Positions 1-5,893 of a stretch of 10,003 nt of DNA are shown here, one piece after another. The stretch comes from Collinsella sp. Its GTDB lineage: Bacteria > Actinomycetota > Coriobacteriia > Coriobacteriales > Coriobacteriaceae. The notes under the pieces are model-generated. The model was not told the origin of the DNA. It did not search any database and saw only the letters and a program-made list of their open reading frames with translations. Position 1 is the first letter of the stretch, and every line of letters begins with the position of its first letter. The stretch lies in NCBI GenBank assembly GCA_031294825.1, contig JAUMPM010000025.1, positions 1-10,003 on the forward strand. Direction: 5' to 3'. A program made the position numbers and the translations under genes.

Positions 1-561
1 CCCCGCCTGGAGCTTCGGCCGCGTCGTCGTGTAGCGCTTGACCTGCGAGAAGGCGTGGAAGGTGCACCTCTGGACCCTGGTGCGCGGCCAGGTCTCGCGC
101 ACGGCCTTGGCGAACCCGCTCCCGCCGTCGGTGACGACCACCTCGGGCGCCGGGATCGGCGACATGAGGGCCGACCACGCCCTCGAGTTCTCCGACCTTG
201 CCGTGTACCAGGAGACCACCCTCTCGCCGCTGCAGCATATGAGCACCACGAGGTCGCGCGCGACCCAGATCCCGTCGACGTAGAGCACGCGGTGCAGCTC
301 GCCGTCGGGAACGGGCATCGGCCAGACCTCCCAGAACTCGGCCGTCCTGCGCCTGAAGGACCGCCCGCCGCCCGGCATCGCCGCCTGGGAGTCCTTGGAG
401 AGGAGCCACCCGAGGAACTCGTCCAGCCTTGTCGCCGCGTCGTCGTACCTCACGGTCGTCGACGCGCCGCAGTCCGTGCACCTCCACCGCTGGGACCCCG
501 ATGAGGTCCTGCCGTTGCGCTTGGTCCGACCGCCGCAGTAGGGGCAATAAACGGCCTTCAT
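1..561 (-). CDS. IS1249-type transposase (IS256/MULE group), N-terminal part, runs off left edge
   Basis: The minus-strand frame from the ATG at 561 stays open for 187 codons to the window edge, so only the N-terminal half is present. The protein opens with a zinc ribbon (CPYC at residues 6-9 and CTDC at about 30-33), which binds DNA. It then has the aspartates expected of a DDE transposase: YVDGIW at about 105-110 and VVVTDGGSGF at about 145-154, followed by RCTFHAF, the C-x2-H motif of MULE/IS256-type enzymes. I recognise the overall sequence as the IS1249-like group common in Bifidobacterium and Collinsella. The third catalytic residue (Glu) would lie beyond the window. A Shine-Dalgarno-like GAGGTG lies just upstream of the ATG. 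Codon use is very GC-rich with many AGG arginines, unlike the neighbouring host genes, which fits a mobile gene. Family-level confidence is high; the exact IS name is from memory. Confidence 0.88.
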   Translation of the reverse strand, partial: MKAVYCPYCGGRTKRNGRTSSGSQRWRCTDCGASTTVRYDDAATRLDEFLGWLLSKDSQAAMPGGGRSFRRRTAEFWEVWPMPVPDGELHRVLYVDGIWVARDLVVLICCSGERVVSWYTARSENSRAWSALMSPIPAPEVVVTDGGSGFAKAVRETWPRTRVQRCTFHAFSQVKRYTTTRPKLQAG

Positions 562-566
562 GGACA

Positions 567-603
567 CCTCTTCCGAAAGTGTATTTAACGGTTCCGGAAA
601 AGG
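567..603 (-). promoter_or_regulatory. Hairpin covering the transposase ribosome binding site
   Basis: A near-perfect inverted repeat pairs CCTTTTCCG (minus strand, 603-595) with CGGAAGAGG (575-567); 8 of 9 pairs are Watson-Crick and one is G-U. The second arm contains the GAGG Shine-Dalgarno of the transposase, whose ATG begins at 561. Folding would mask the ribosome binding site in transcripts entering from outside the element. That role is inferred by analogy with other insertion sequences. Confidence 0.4.
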
Positions 604-632
604 TTATCTACCTGCGGGAACGATAGGCAACC

Positions 633-649
633 GGACACACATTCTGTCC
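633..649. repeat. 17-bp dyad, copy 1 (GGACA-N7-TGTCC)
   Basis: The sequence GGACACACATTCTGTCC is a short inverted repeat (GGACA/TGTCC, 7-base spacer). It matches the copy at 723-739 at 16 of 17 positions. It lies about 70 bp upstream of the transposase start and may belong to an insertion-sequence end or its target; no second end of the element is in the window to confirm this. Confidence 0.6.
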
Positions 650-685
650 GAGCGGTTAAAAGCGGGCACGGAATTTAAACGGCTG

Positions 686-716
686 AAAAAGGGGCATCGA
701 CCTGCGCCGATGCCCC
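686..716 (-). terminator. Intrinsic terminator (inner of two)
   Basis: On the minus strand GGGGCATCG (716-708) and CGATGCCCC (699-691) form a perfect 9-bp GC-rich stem with an 8-base loop, followed directly by TTTTT (690-686). This is a classical Rho-independent terminator. It lies between the DUF4430 operon and the transposase and would block read-through into the latter. Confidence 0.85.
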
Positions 717-722
717 CAACGT

Positions 723-739
723 GGACACACATTTTGTCC
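723..739. repeat. 17-bp dyad, copy 2 (GGACA-N7-TGTCC)
   Basis: The sequence GGACACACATTTTGTCC differs from the copy at 633-649 only by T for C in the spacer. Each copy follows, in minus-strand order, a hairpin terminator and a TTTTTCAG sequence, so the terminator-plus-dyad arrangement is itself repeated. Confidence 0.6.
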
Positions 740-749
740 TATAAGCCTG

Positions 750-784
750 AAAAAGGGCGGCCCGGATGTTTGTCCGAACCGCCC
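750..784 (-). terminator. Intrinsic terminator of the DUF4430 operon
   Basis: On the minus strand GGGCGG (784-779) pairs with CCGCCC (760-755), with an inner CGGA/TCCG pairing (776-773 with 766-763) after a 2-base internal loop. The stem is followed by TTTTT (754-750). It starts about 25 bp downstream of the stop codon at 809 and closes the two-gene DUF4430 operon. Confidence 0.88.
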
Positions 785-808
785 GTCTGGCGCGCTATGT
801 CGAGGTCT

Positions 809-1717
809 CTAGCCTGTAACGTAATACCAGACTACGTTGTCACCATTGGAGAGAACGTAGTTACTGCAGGCGGTCATGGGTTGTGAGCCATTGACGGAAT
901 AACACCAGCCACTAGTGCCGCCGTGTTCATACTCGGCAAGCCCACCAATTGCCTTCACGTATACTCCGTGATAAAGAGGCGAGTTTTCGGCATTAACAGA
1001 AAGGCCCAGCGCGCACAGGGCATCGTAGACGGTAGCGCCTTCGTTAAAGGTAAAGGTGCCGCCAGAGGACACAGGATTGCCCACGGCGCTCGATGTGACC
1101 GAAACCGTCACCGTTACGTAGTTGGACTCCTGCGAGCCGCCCTGGCCGCCCGAGGGAGCGCTTCCGCCATTAGAGCTGGAGGCTCCATCGGACGACTGAC
1201 CGCCGCCCGAAGAAGCACCACCAGACACATTGGAAGTATCGCCGGCTCCCGTATTCTGGGCAGCGGATTTATCTCCAGACTTCTTGCCGTTCTGACCATC
1301 GGACTTCTTGCTATCCGATTTTTTGTCCGATTCCTTGTCCGAAGACTCGGAATCGTCCTTGCCGTCATTCGAACCCTTAGACTCGTCTTTTGCACCATTC
1401 GATGACTTGGAGCCCTCGGAACTGGCCTCGCCCGAAGTCGTAGTCGAGCCAGACCCCTTGGTGTCCTTGGTGATGACGCTCTCCCCCGTCACGGTCTGAA
1501 TGATCCAGTCAATGGACCAGGCGCCACTCTCGGAGGGATGGACAAAGCCCAGCGAGACGACGATCAGAATGGTGCACGCGGCAGTCAGGACGCCAAGGAG
1601 CGCCTTCCGTCGAGGGGCGGACGCCGCCGAAGCGGCGCCCTGTTGCTTTGCATCGTCGAACTGAATGAACGAGGAATCCGGTTGCTTGGGGTCAGCGTCC
1701 TTGGATTTATTGGACAC
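809..1717 (-). CDS. DUF4430 protein with N-terminal membrane anchor
   Basis: A 302-residue protein of type II membrane topology. Residues 1-36 are a polar cytoplasmic tail, about 38-59 a single hydrophobic helix (KALLGVLTAACTILIVV and following), about 85-198 a disordered Ser/Gly/Lys/Asp stalk, and about 200-302 a DUF4430 (transcobalamin C-terminal-like) domain. The domain shows the family hallmarks: GGTFTFNEGATVYDAL, GVYVKAIGGL, SGWCYSVNG and a terminal NGDNVVWYYV. Cysteines at about 272 and 284 could form a disulphide. The GTG at 1717 is preferred because AGGTGA sits 5 bases upstream; the longer frame from the GTG at 1726 would overlap that site. It starts 9 bp after the stop of the large DUF4430 gene, so the two are probably co-transcribed from the B12 riboswitch. 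Ligand is unproven; corrinoid binding is inferred from fold family and regulation. Confidence 0.87.
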   Translation of the reverse strand: MSNKSKDADPKQPDSSFIQFDDAKQQGAASAASAPRRKALLGVLTAACTILIVVSLGFVHPSESGAWSIDWIIQTVTGESVITKDTKGSGSTTTSGEASSEGSKSSNGAKDESKGSNDGKDDSESSDKESDKKSDSKKSDGQNGKKSGDKSAAQNTGAGDTSNVSGGASSGGGQSSDGASSSNGGSAPSGGQGGSQESNYVTVTVSVTSSAVGNPVSSGGTFTFNEGATVYDALCALGLSVNAENSPLYHGVYVKAIGGLAEYEHGGTSGWCYSVNGSQPMTACSNYVLSNGDNVVWYYVTG

Positions 1718-1726
1718 AGCCCTCAC

Positions 1727-4180
1727 CTACCGATGTTTGGTGAACACGAACACGCCGACGATGGCGAGACCGATGACGCCGACGGCAACGCCAACAATGG
1801 CGAGCGGGTTGGTGCCAGTCTCCTGCTCGGAAGCACTAGAGGACTTCTTAGCAGTGGTCGTGGAAGCAGCACCCGTATCGGACTTGGAATCGGACTTCTT
1901 GTCGGACTTGCTGTCCTTCTTGTCAGACTTCTTCTCGTCCTTCTTATCGGAGTCCTTCTTGTCGGACTTCTTGTCGGCCTTAGTCTCGGTCTTGGTCGAC
2001 ACCGTCGTCTTGGTCACCGGCTTCTGGCCCGGGGCAATAGCGCCGCCCTTCGAGCCGGAGCCAGAACCCGCGCCAGCGCCAGTGCCGGAACCAGTACCGG
2101 TACCAGAACCGCCGCCATTCGAACCAGCGCCGCCATTACCGCCAGGGTTAACGGCTTTCTTGGTCCACTTGGCATACAGCGTCAGATCGGCCGTCACCGG
2201 CGTACTGAAGTCATACGCCTGCATGCAAGCCTCATCGGTATACCAACCGCCGAAAGTGTAGCCATCGCGCGTCGGATCTGCCGGCTTGACCAGCTTGCCA
2301 TCGGCCGTAGCAACAAACTTAGTGTCGCAAGCAGACCCGCCATTGGAATTAAAGGCAACCGTCCAAGACTCAACAGCCCCCAGCTTGAACAAAGTACCCG
2401 AATCATTGATGTAGTACAGGTTGCCAGATGCATCGGCAATGACCGGAGAGTCACAGTACTGGTAATGGCCAACCGCATCATAAATCTGCGTCGCCTCTGC
2501 ATCGCCGAGCGTATGGCGATACACGCCACCACCAGCAGAGTAGTTGACGTAATCCTTGCTATCCGCGCTGTTAACGGTGAAGTACACATAGGTCTTGCTG
2601 CCCTGAACGCTCACCAGCGGAGTAGCAGCAATACCGTTAAATCCGGCCGGTAGTTCTTTACCGTCAGCAGCGGTGACCATCGTGGTCTTACCAGTCTTCA
2701 GATTATAGAGAACCAGAGCAGATCCAGTAGCCGTCTGCCCACCGACAATCAAGTTCTCGCCAGACACCGCCGGGGCGCTCATGTTATTCGTAAGACCCAG
2801 GTCGACCGTCTTCTGCTCGCTCAGCACGCCCTTCGCCGAAAGCGAAATCACATGGAGCTTTCCGTCGTGCGTCATCTGATAGAAGGTCGAGCCATTGGAC
2901 GGATCGGCGACGCAGTCAGCGTTCGCAAGGACGCCGAGCTTCATGGTCGAAACGACATCACCCGTTGCCTTATCAATGCACTTAAGCGTGCCCGCGCTCG
3001 TGGGGACGATGGCGTACTTATCCGTCAGGGCAGCGCCAGTCCAATAATAGCCCTCAGCTGCGTCGATGTTCTGCCAAGAGACTTCGCCTGTGGCGATCTT
3101 GATGCGCGTAAAGGAACCGTTGACGTATTTCTTCCCATCAGCTGTGCCTACATAGACGTACTCGCCGTCCGAAACGACGGTGCAGGAGCTCTGCGTCAAA
3201 TCCGTCAAACCAGGCGTCAGCCACTTGCAGATCAGCTTGTCTGCAGTAATCGCCTGGACCGCACCGCCGTTGAGCGGAACGATGATAAGGCCATTGGTAT
3301 AGATCGGACGAGAAGTATAGCTCACCTTGGAGGCAAGCGGCGCAGAGGCAACCTTTTTGCCCGTGGACGAATCGATCTTAATGAGCTCGTTCTCGGTCGC
3401 GATGTACACAAAGCCGTTAGCGATGACAGGCTCGCTGCAGTTGGCATACTGCTGACCAGACTCGGCCTTCCAATCGAAGGCCCACTTAAGACCGGCGGCC
3501 TGCGCAGGCGTCTTGGCATCCGTTACGGTCGAACCGTTGCCACTGTTGCCGTAGCCGGCCCACTCGGCATCCCAATCAGGAGTAGTCGCGCTCGGGTCCA
3601 CGACAATCTTGTCGGGATCGGGCATGGCCGAATCGTCGGTGGTATAGGCAAGCGTAACCTTATCGCCGCTCTTGAGCGTAATCTGATTGGCGCAGAGTAA
3701 GGAGGGCTCTCCGTTGATATACAGGTGCCAATATTTATTGGTCGCAGCATCCCAGGCATACGGCTTGTGATCGAACGGCGAGTTGATGGAATTGAGGAAC
3801 CAGTACTCACCACTCTGGGAGCCGTTGTACGTAACGCCCTTGGCCTTCAGGACCATCTCAATAAGGTTCTGGGCAGTAGAGCCTTCGGGCAGAGAAACAT
3901 TGCTTGCCGAGCCCCAGCGAGTATTGTTGCCGTTGACATCGGGACCGATAACATCGACAGACCCAAGAACCTGGCCAGGAAGGGCATCGGCGTCAGCACC
4001 ATACATAAAGGTGACGGCGTCACCCTCTTGGAGCTCGTAGGCACCGGCGCCAACGTCGGCGAACTTGCCATTTACGTAGAAGCGCCAATAGCTATTGGTC
4101 GCAGGATCATACCCATAGGACTTACCATCGAACGGCGAAGTAATGCCGTTGAGGAACCAGCCCCAAGACGATTCTAGCAT
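1727..4180 (-). CDS. C-terminal part of the frameshifted DUF4430/beta-propeller surface protein
   Basis: This frame carries the rest of the large protein after a frameshift near 4163-4178; upstream of that its translation is non-homologous. Numbered on a restored protein of about 1,245 residues, it holds the end of DUF4430 domain 3 (WGWFLNGITSPFDGKSY; YWRFYVNGK), domain 4 (about 500-614, with YWFLNSINSPFDHK and YWHLYINGEP), and a PQQ-like beta-propeller (about 632-1030) in which I count eight blade-like repeats such as SEPVIANGFVYIAT and DSPVIADASGNLYYI. Next comes a Listeria-Bacteroides repeat (about 1034-1101, DGYTFGGWYTDE...LYAKWT), a Gly/Ser then Lys/Ser/Asp stalk (about 1103-1217), and a C-terminal helix (NPLAIVGVAVGVIGLAIVGV) ending in TKHR. 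There is no canonical LPXTG, only QETGT before the helix, so direct membrane anchoring is likelier than sortase attachment. No convincing ribosome binding site precedes this frame; the ATG at 4180 marks the start of homologous sequence only. Confidence 0.85.
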   Translation of the reverse strand: MLESSWGWFLNGITSPFDGKSYGYDPATNSYWRFYVNGKFADVGAGAYELQEGDAVTFMYGADADALPGQVLGSVDVIGPDVNGNNTRWGSASNVSLPEGSTAQNLIEMVLKAKGVTYNGSQSGEYWFLNSINSPFDHKPYAWDAATNKYWHLYINGEPSLLCANQITLKSGDKVTLAYTTDDSAMPDPDKIVVDPSATTPDWDAEWAGYGNSGNGSTVTDAKTPAQAAGLKWAFDWKAESGQQYANCSEPVIANGFVYIATENELIKIDSSTGKKVASAPLASKVSYTSRPIYTNGLIIVPLNGGAVQAITADKLICKWLTPGLTDLTQSSCTVVSDGEYVYVGTADGKKYVNGSFTRIKIATGEVSWQNIDAAEGYYWTGAALTDKYAIVPTSAGTLKCIDKATGDVVSTMKLGVLANADCVADPSNGSTFYQMTHDGKLHVISLSAKGVLSEQKTVDLGLTNNMSAPAVSGENLIVGGQTATGSALVLYNLKTGKTTMVTAADGKELPAGFNGIAATPLVSVQGSKTYVYFTVNSADSKDYVNYSAGGGVYRHTLGDAEATQIYDAVGHYQYCDSPVIADASGNLYYINDSGTLFKLGAVESWTVAFNSNGGSACDTKFVATADGKLVKPADPTRDGYTFGGWYTDEACMQAYDFSTPVTADLTLYAKWTKKAVNPGGNGGAGSNGGGSGTGTGSGTGAGAGSGSGSKGGAIAPGQKPVTKTTVSTKTETKADKKSDKKDSDKKDEKKSDKKDSKSDKKSDSKSDTGAASTTTAKKSSSASEQETGTNPLAIVGVAVGVIGLAIVGVFVFTKHR
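1880..1990 (-). repeat. Degenerate tandem repeat encoding the Lys/Ser/Asp stalk
   Basis: On the minus strand repeated units resembling AAGTCCGACAAGAAG encode KSDKKD-type repeats in the stalk of the large surface protein. A similar but less regular stretch lies at about 1290-1360 in the second DUF4430 gene (DKESDKKSDSKKSD). Such repeats can change length by slippage; here both remain in frame. Confidence 0.6.
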
Positions 4181-5462
4181 CGAGCTTAAGGCCGGTCTGT
4201 TCAAGGAGATCCTTGGCAGTAGAGCCTGCCTTGAGGCTCGTCTGACCCGTCGAAGCCCAAACCTGTTGCTTGCCGTCCTTGTCCTTACCGAGGACCTGAA
4301 CGGAAGCATGGACAGAATCGGACGGCAACTGGTCGCCCCAGCCACCGTAGAACCACGTGACGGTATCGCCGGCATGGATGGTGACATTGTCCGCCGTATA
4401 GTCACTCGACTTGCCGTTGATAAACAGCTGCCAATAGGTCGAATAATCAAGCGGCGTACCCAGCTCAACACCGTTGTACTTAAGGCTCAGAATGAAGGAG
4501 CCCGCAGCAACGGCGTCAATATCATTCGCCTCAAGCGCGACCTTCGTAAGGTCAAGTGCGCTCGAGCCGGACGTCACCACATACTGCGCGTTGTCGACCC
4601 AGGTCTGAGTCTTACCCTGGGCATCGCGACCAATGACGGTCACATTCGCAGCAAGCTGGTCCTTAACGACAGGGGACGAGCTACCAGCCGTATAGGCAAA
4701 CTCAATCTTCTGCCCCTGGGTGAGCTTGACGCTGCTCGCGCCAACCGAGGAAGACGCGCCGTCGACGAACAGCTGCCAGAAGGCATAAGTCGTCGGATCG
4801 TAGGCAAGCGTACGGCCATCGCTCGGGGATGTGATGCTTTTGAGGTAGAAACCGTATGCCGTGTTCGGATCGTAATCCGCCTTGAAGCCCGTCTTCTCCT
4901 GCAGCTTAATGAAGGCATCCGCAGCCGTCGCGCCCTCGTCGAGCTTGAGCTGCGTAGGTGCCACCCAGGTCTGAGCCTTGCCGTCGGCATCGGTGCCGAT
5001 AATCGAGAACGAGACCTCGACTTGCTTCTTGGCGACATCGCCGGTTTCTGTCGGGTTCTCTGTCTGGACGGCAGTCGCGGCGGCAGATCCTGCTTGGCCA
5101 GCGGATGCCGTCGAAGACTGCTCGCTCGTGGCAGGGCTCTCCCCCGTCGCCGAGCCTTCGTCGCCAGTTGCCGCCTCTGTAGTGGCGGCACTAGCTGCAG
5201 GCGCGCTCCCGGAATCCGAAACCTCGGCGCCGCTCTGCTCAGCGGTACCGCCCGCAAGCGCTGCGTCCTCGCCCGGCGTCGCAGCCTGAGCCACAGCCTC
5301 GGCAATGCCCTCGGCGCCCTCGGCCCACAGCTGAGCCGGCGTGGTGCCAAAGGCCATCGCGAAGGCCAGGAATGCCACCAGGCAGCGCTTTGCCACGCCG
5401 CGCGCGATTACGTCACGGCGACGAAGCGAGGCACGCTGGCACTCGTCCTCAAACATATCCAT
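4122..5462 (-). CDS. N-terminal part of the frameshifted DUF4430/beta-propeller surface protein
   Basis: First gene of the B12-riboswitch operon. The ATG at 5462 is chosen because AGGAGA lies 5 bases upstream; the frame also runs open further upstream, but only into the riboswitch. The 446-residue product has a Sec-type signal peptide at about 27-49 (hydrophobic CLVAFLAFAMAFG, then AQLWAEG), an Ala/Ser/Thr/Glu-rich linker (about 50-145), DUF4430 domain 1 (about 148-259, with GFYLKSITSPSDGR and FWQLFVDG), domain 2 (about 268-383, with YWQLFINGKSS and GDTVTWFYGG) and the first part of domain 3 (from about 384, ASVQVLGKDKDGK). After DARI (about residue 431) homology stops and about 15 unrelated residues precede a stop at 4122; homology resumes in the next frame. 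As it stands this piece would be secreted without an anchor. DUF4430 resembles the C-terminal domain of transcobalamin and intrinsic factor, so corrinoid binding is the working inference. Confidence 0.85.
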   Translation of the reverse strand: MDMFEDECQRASLRRRDVIARGVAKRCLVAFLAFAMAFGTTPAQLWAEGAEGIAEAVAQAATPGEDAALAGGTAEQSGAEVSDSGSAPAASAATTEAATGDEGSATGESPATSEQSSTASAGQAGSAAATAVQTENPTETGDVAKKQVEVSFSIIGTDADGKAQTWVAPTQLKLDEGATAADAFIKLQEKTGFKADYDPNTAYGFYLKSITSPSDGRTLAYDPTTYAFWQLFVDGASSSVGASSVKLTQGQKIEFAYTAGSSSPVVKDQLAANVTVIGRDAQGKTQTWVDNAQYVVTSGSSALDLTKVALEANDIDAVAAGSFILSLKYNGVELGTPLDYSTYWQLFINGKSSDYTADNVTIHAGDTVTWFYGGWGDQLPSDSVHASVQVLGKDKDGKQQVWASTGQTSLKAGSTAKDLLEQTGLKLDARIVLGLVPQRHYFAVRW

Positions 5463-5604
5463 TTGTCTCCTACTGTCTGCACTTGGAGCGTTGCCTTGAG
5501 GCTGCCCCACGTCATCGCGCATGTTACGCTCGAGTTCCCCCATCGGGGTCCCCCTTCCCTCCAGAGCCCTATGCACACCGGCGGCATACGCCGCAGCCGC
5601 ATAC

Positions 5605-5765
5605 AAGATGGGAGGCGATCCGACTTAACCTTAACGACTCGGGCACGTCGTCCGTTCTGCGACGCGAACATCCCGAGCCAAGAGGAATTACGGTTACTGG
5701 TACAGCCGGGGACTTGCACCCCGATTCTCCCAAACGCGCAGGAAAACCGCGCATTCGTGCGTCTC
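5605..5765 (-). ncRNA. Cobalamin (B12) riboswitch
   Basis: The minus-strand leader contains the conserved core of a cobalamin riboswitch: GGGAGAATCGGGGTGCAAGT, then CCCCGGCTGTACCAGTAACC and GTAA (about 5730-5685). This corresponds to the family pattern GGGAA..GGTG.AA.TCC..GCTG.CCCGC.ACTGTAA. The 3' B12 box reads AGTCGGATCGCCTCCC (5625-5610), close to the consensus AGTCAGGATACCTGCC. Between them lies a peripheral arm closed by CTCGGG/CCCGAG. The boundaries are approximate. The ribosome binding site of the DUF4430 gene is about 140 bases downstream. I see no terminator hairpin with a U tract in that interval, so control of translation is more likely than attenuation. Adenosyl- versus methylcobalamin preference cannot be read from this. 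Confidence 0.88.
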
Positions 5766-5773
5766 CGCACCAC

Positions 5774-5801
5774 CATCTAGGCCATCGATTATTACCGTCA
5801 A
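5774..5801 (-). promoter_or_regulatory. Candidate promoter of the riboswitch operon
   Basis: TTGACG (5801-5796) and TAGATG (5779-5774) are separated by 16 bp on the minus strand, resembling -35 and -10 boxes (5 of 6 and 4 of 6 matches). Transcription would start just before the small GTGCG/CGCAC hairpin (5770-5757) that precedes the riboswitch. The pair lies immediately after the terminator of the upstream operon. Confidence 0.5.
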
Positions 5802-5814
5802 AATGGTATCACGC

Positions 5815-5842
5815 AAAAGGGCCTCGCACGCAGGCGAAGCCC
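5815..5842 (-). terminator. Intrinsic terminator after the AarF-type kinase gene
   Basis: On the minus strand GGGCTTCGC (5842-5834) pairs with GCGAGGCCC (5827-5819), a 9-bp stem with one G-U pair and a 6-base loop, followed by TTTT (5818-5815). It lies about 50 bp after the stop of the kinase gene and separates it from the B12-controlled operon. Confidence 0.8.
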
Positions 5843-5893
5843 AAGGTAAAAGCTATTGTTTGCGATAGGAAAATGCGGTGACGGTCGCAGCCT

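Noticed and set aside
1290..2000. Repeated short units that might suggest a CRISPR or intergenic repeat array
   Set aside because: The repeats are in-frame codons for Lys/Ser/Asp stalks with no regular spacers.
1538..2653. Plus-strand open frame (371 codons) opposite the stalk and propeller coding region
   Set aside because: Its Leu/Gly/Arg-rich repeats mirror the low-complexity stalk on the other strand; no domain or ribosome binding site is visible.
4181..4471. Upstream extension of the C-terminal surface-protein frame
   Set aside because: The translation before ESSWGWFLNG is Arg/Ser-rich and non-homologous because this DNA encodes DUF4430 domains 2-3 in the other frame.
5463..5606. Upstream extension of the N-terminal surface-protein frame to a TTG
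   Set aside because: The TTG abuts the B12 box and the stretch is riboswitch leader; the ATG at 5462 has a good Shine-Dalgarno and a signal peptide follows.
4143..5780. Long plus-strand open frame (545 codons) opposite the large DUF4430 gene
   Set aside because: It is antisense to a frame with clear signal peptide and domains, is Arg-rich with no recognisable domain, and runs through the riboswitch.
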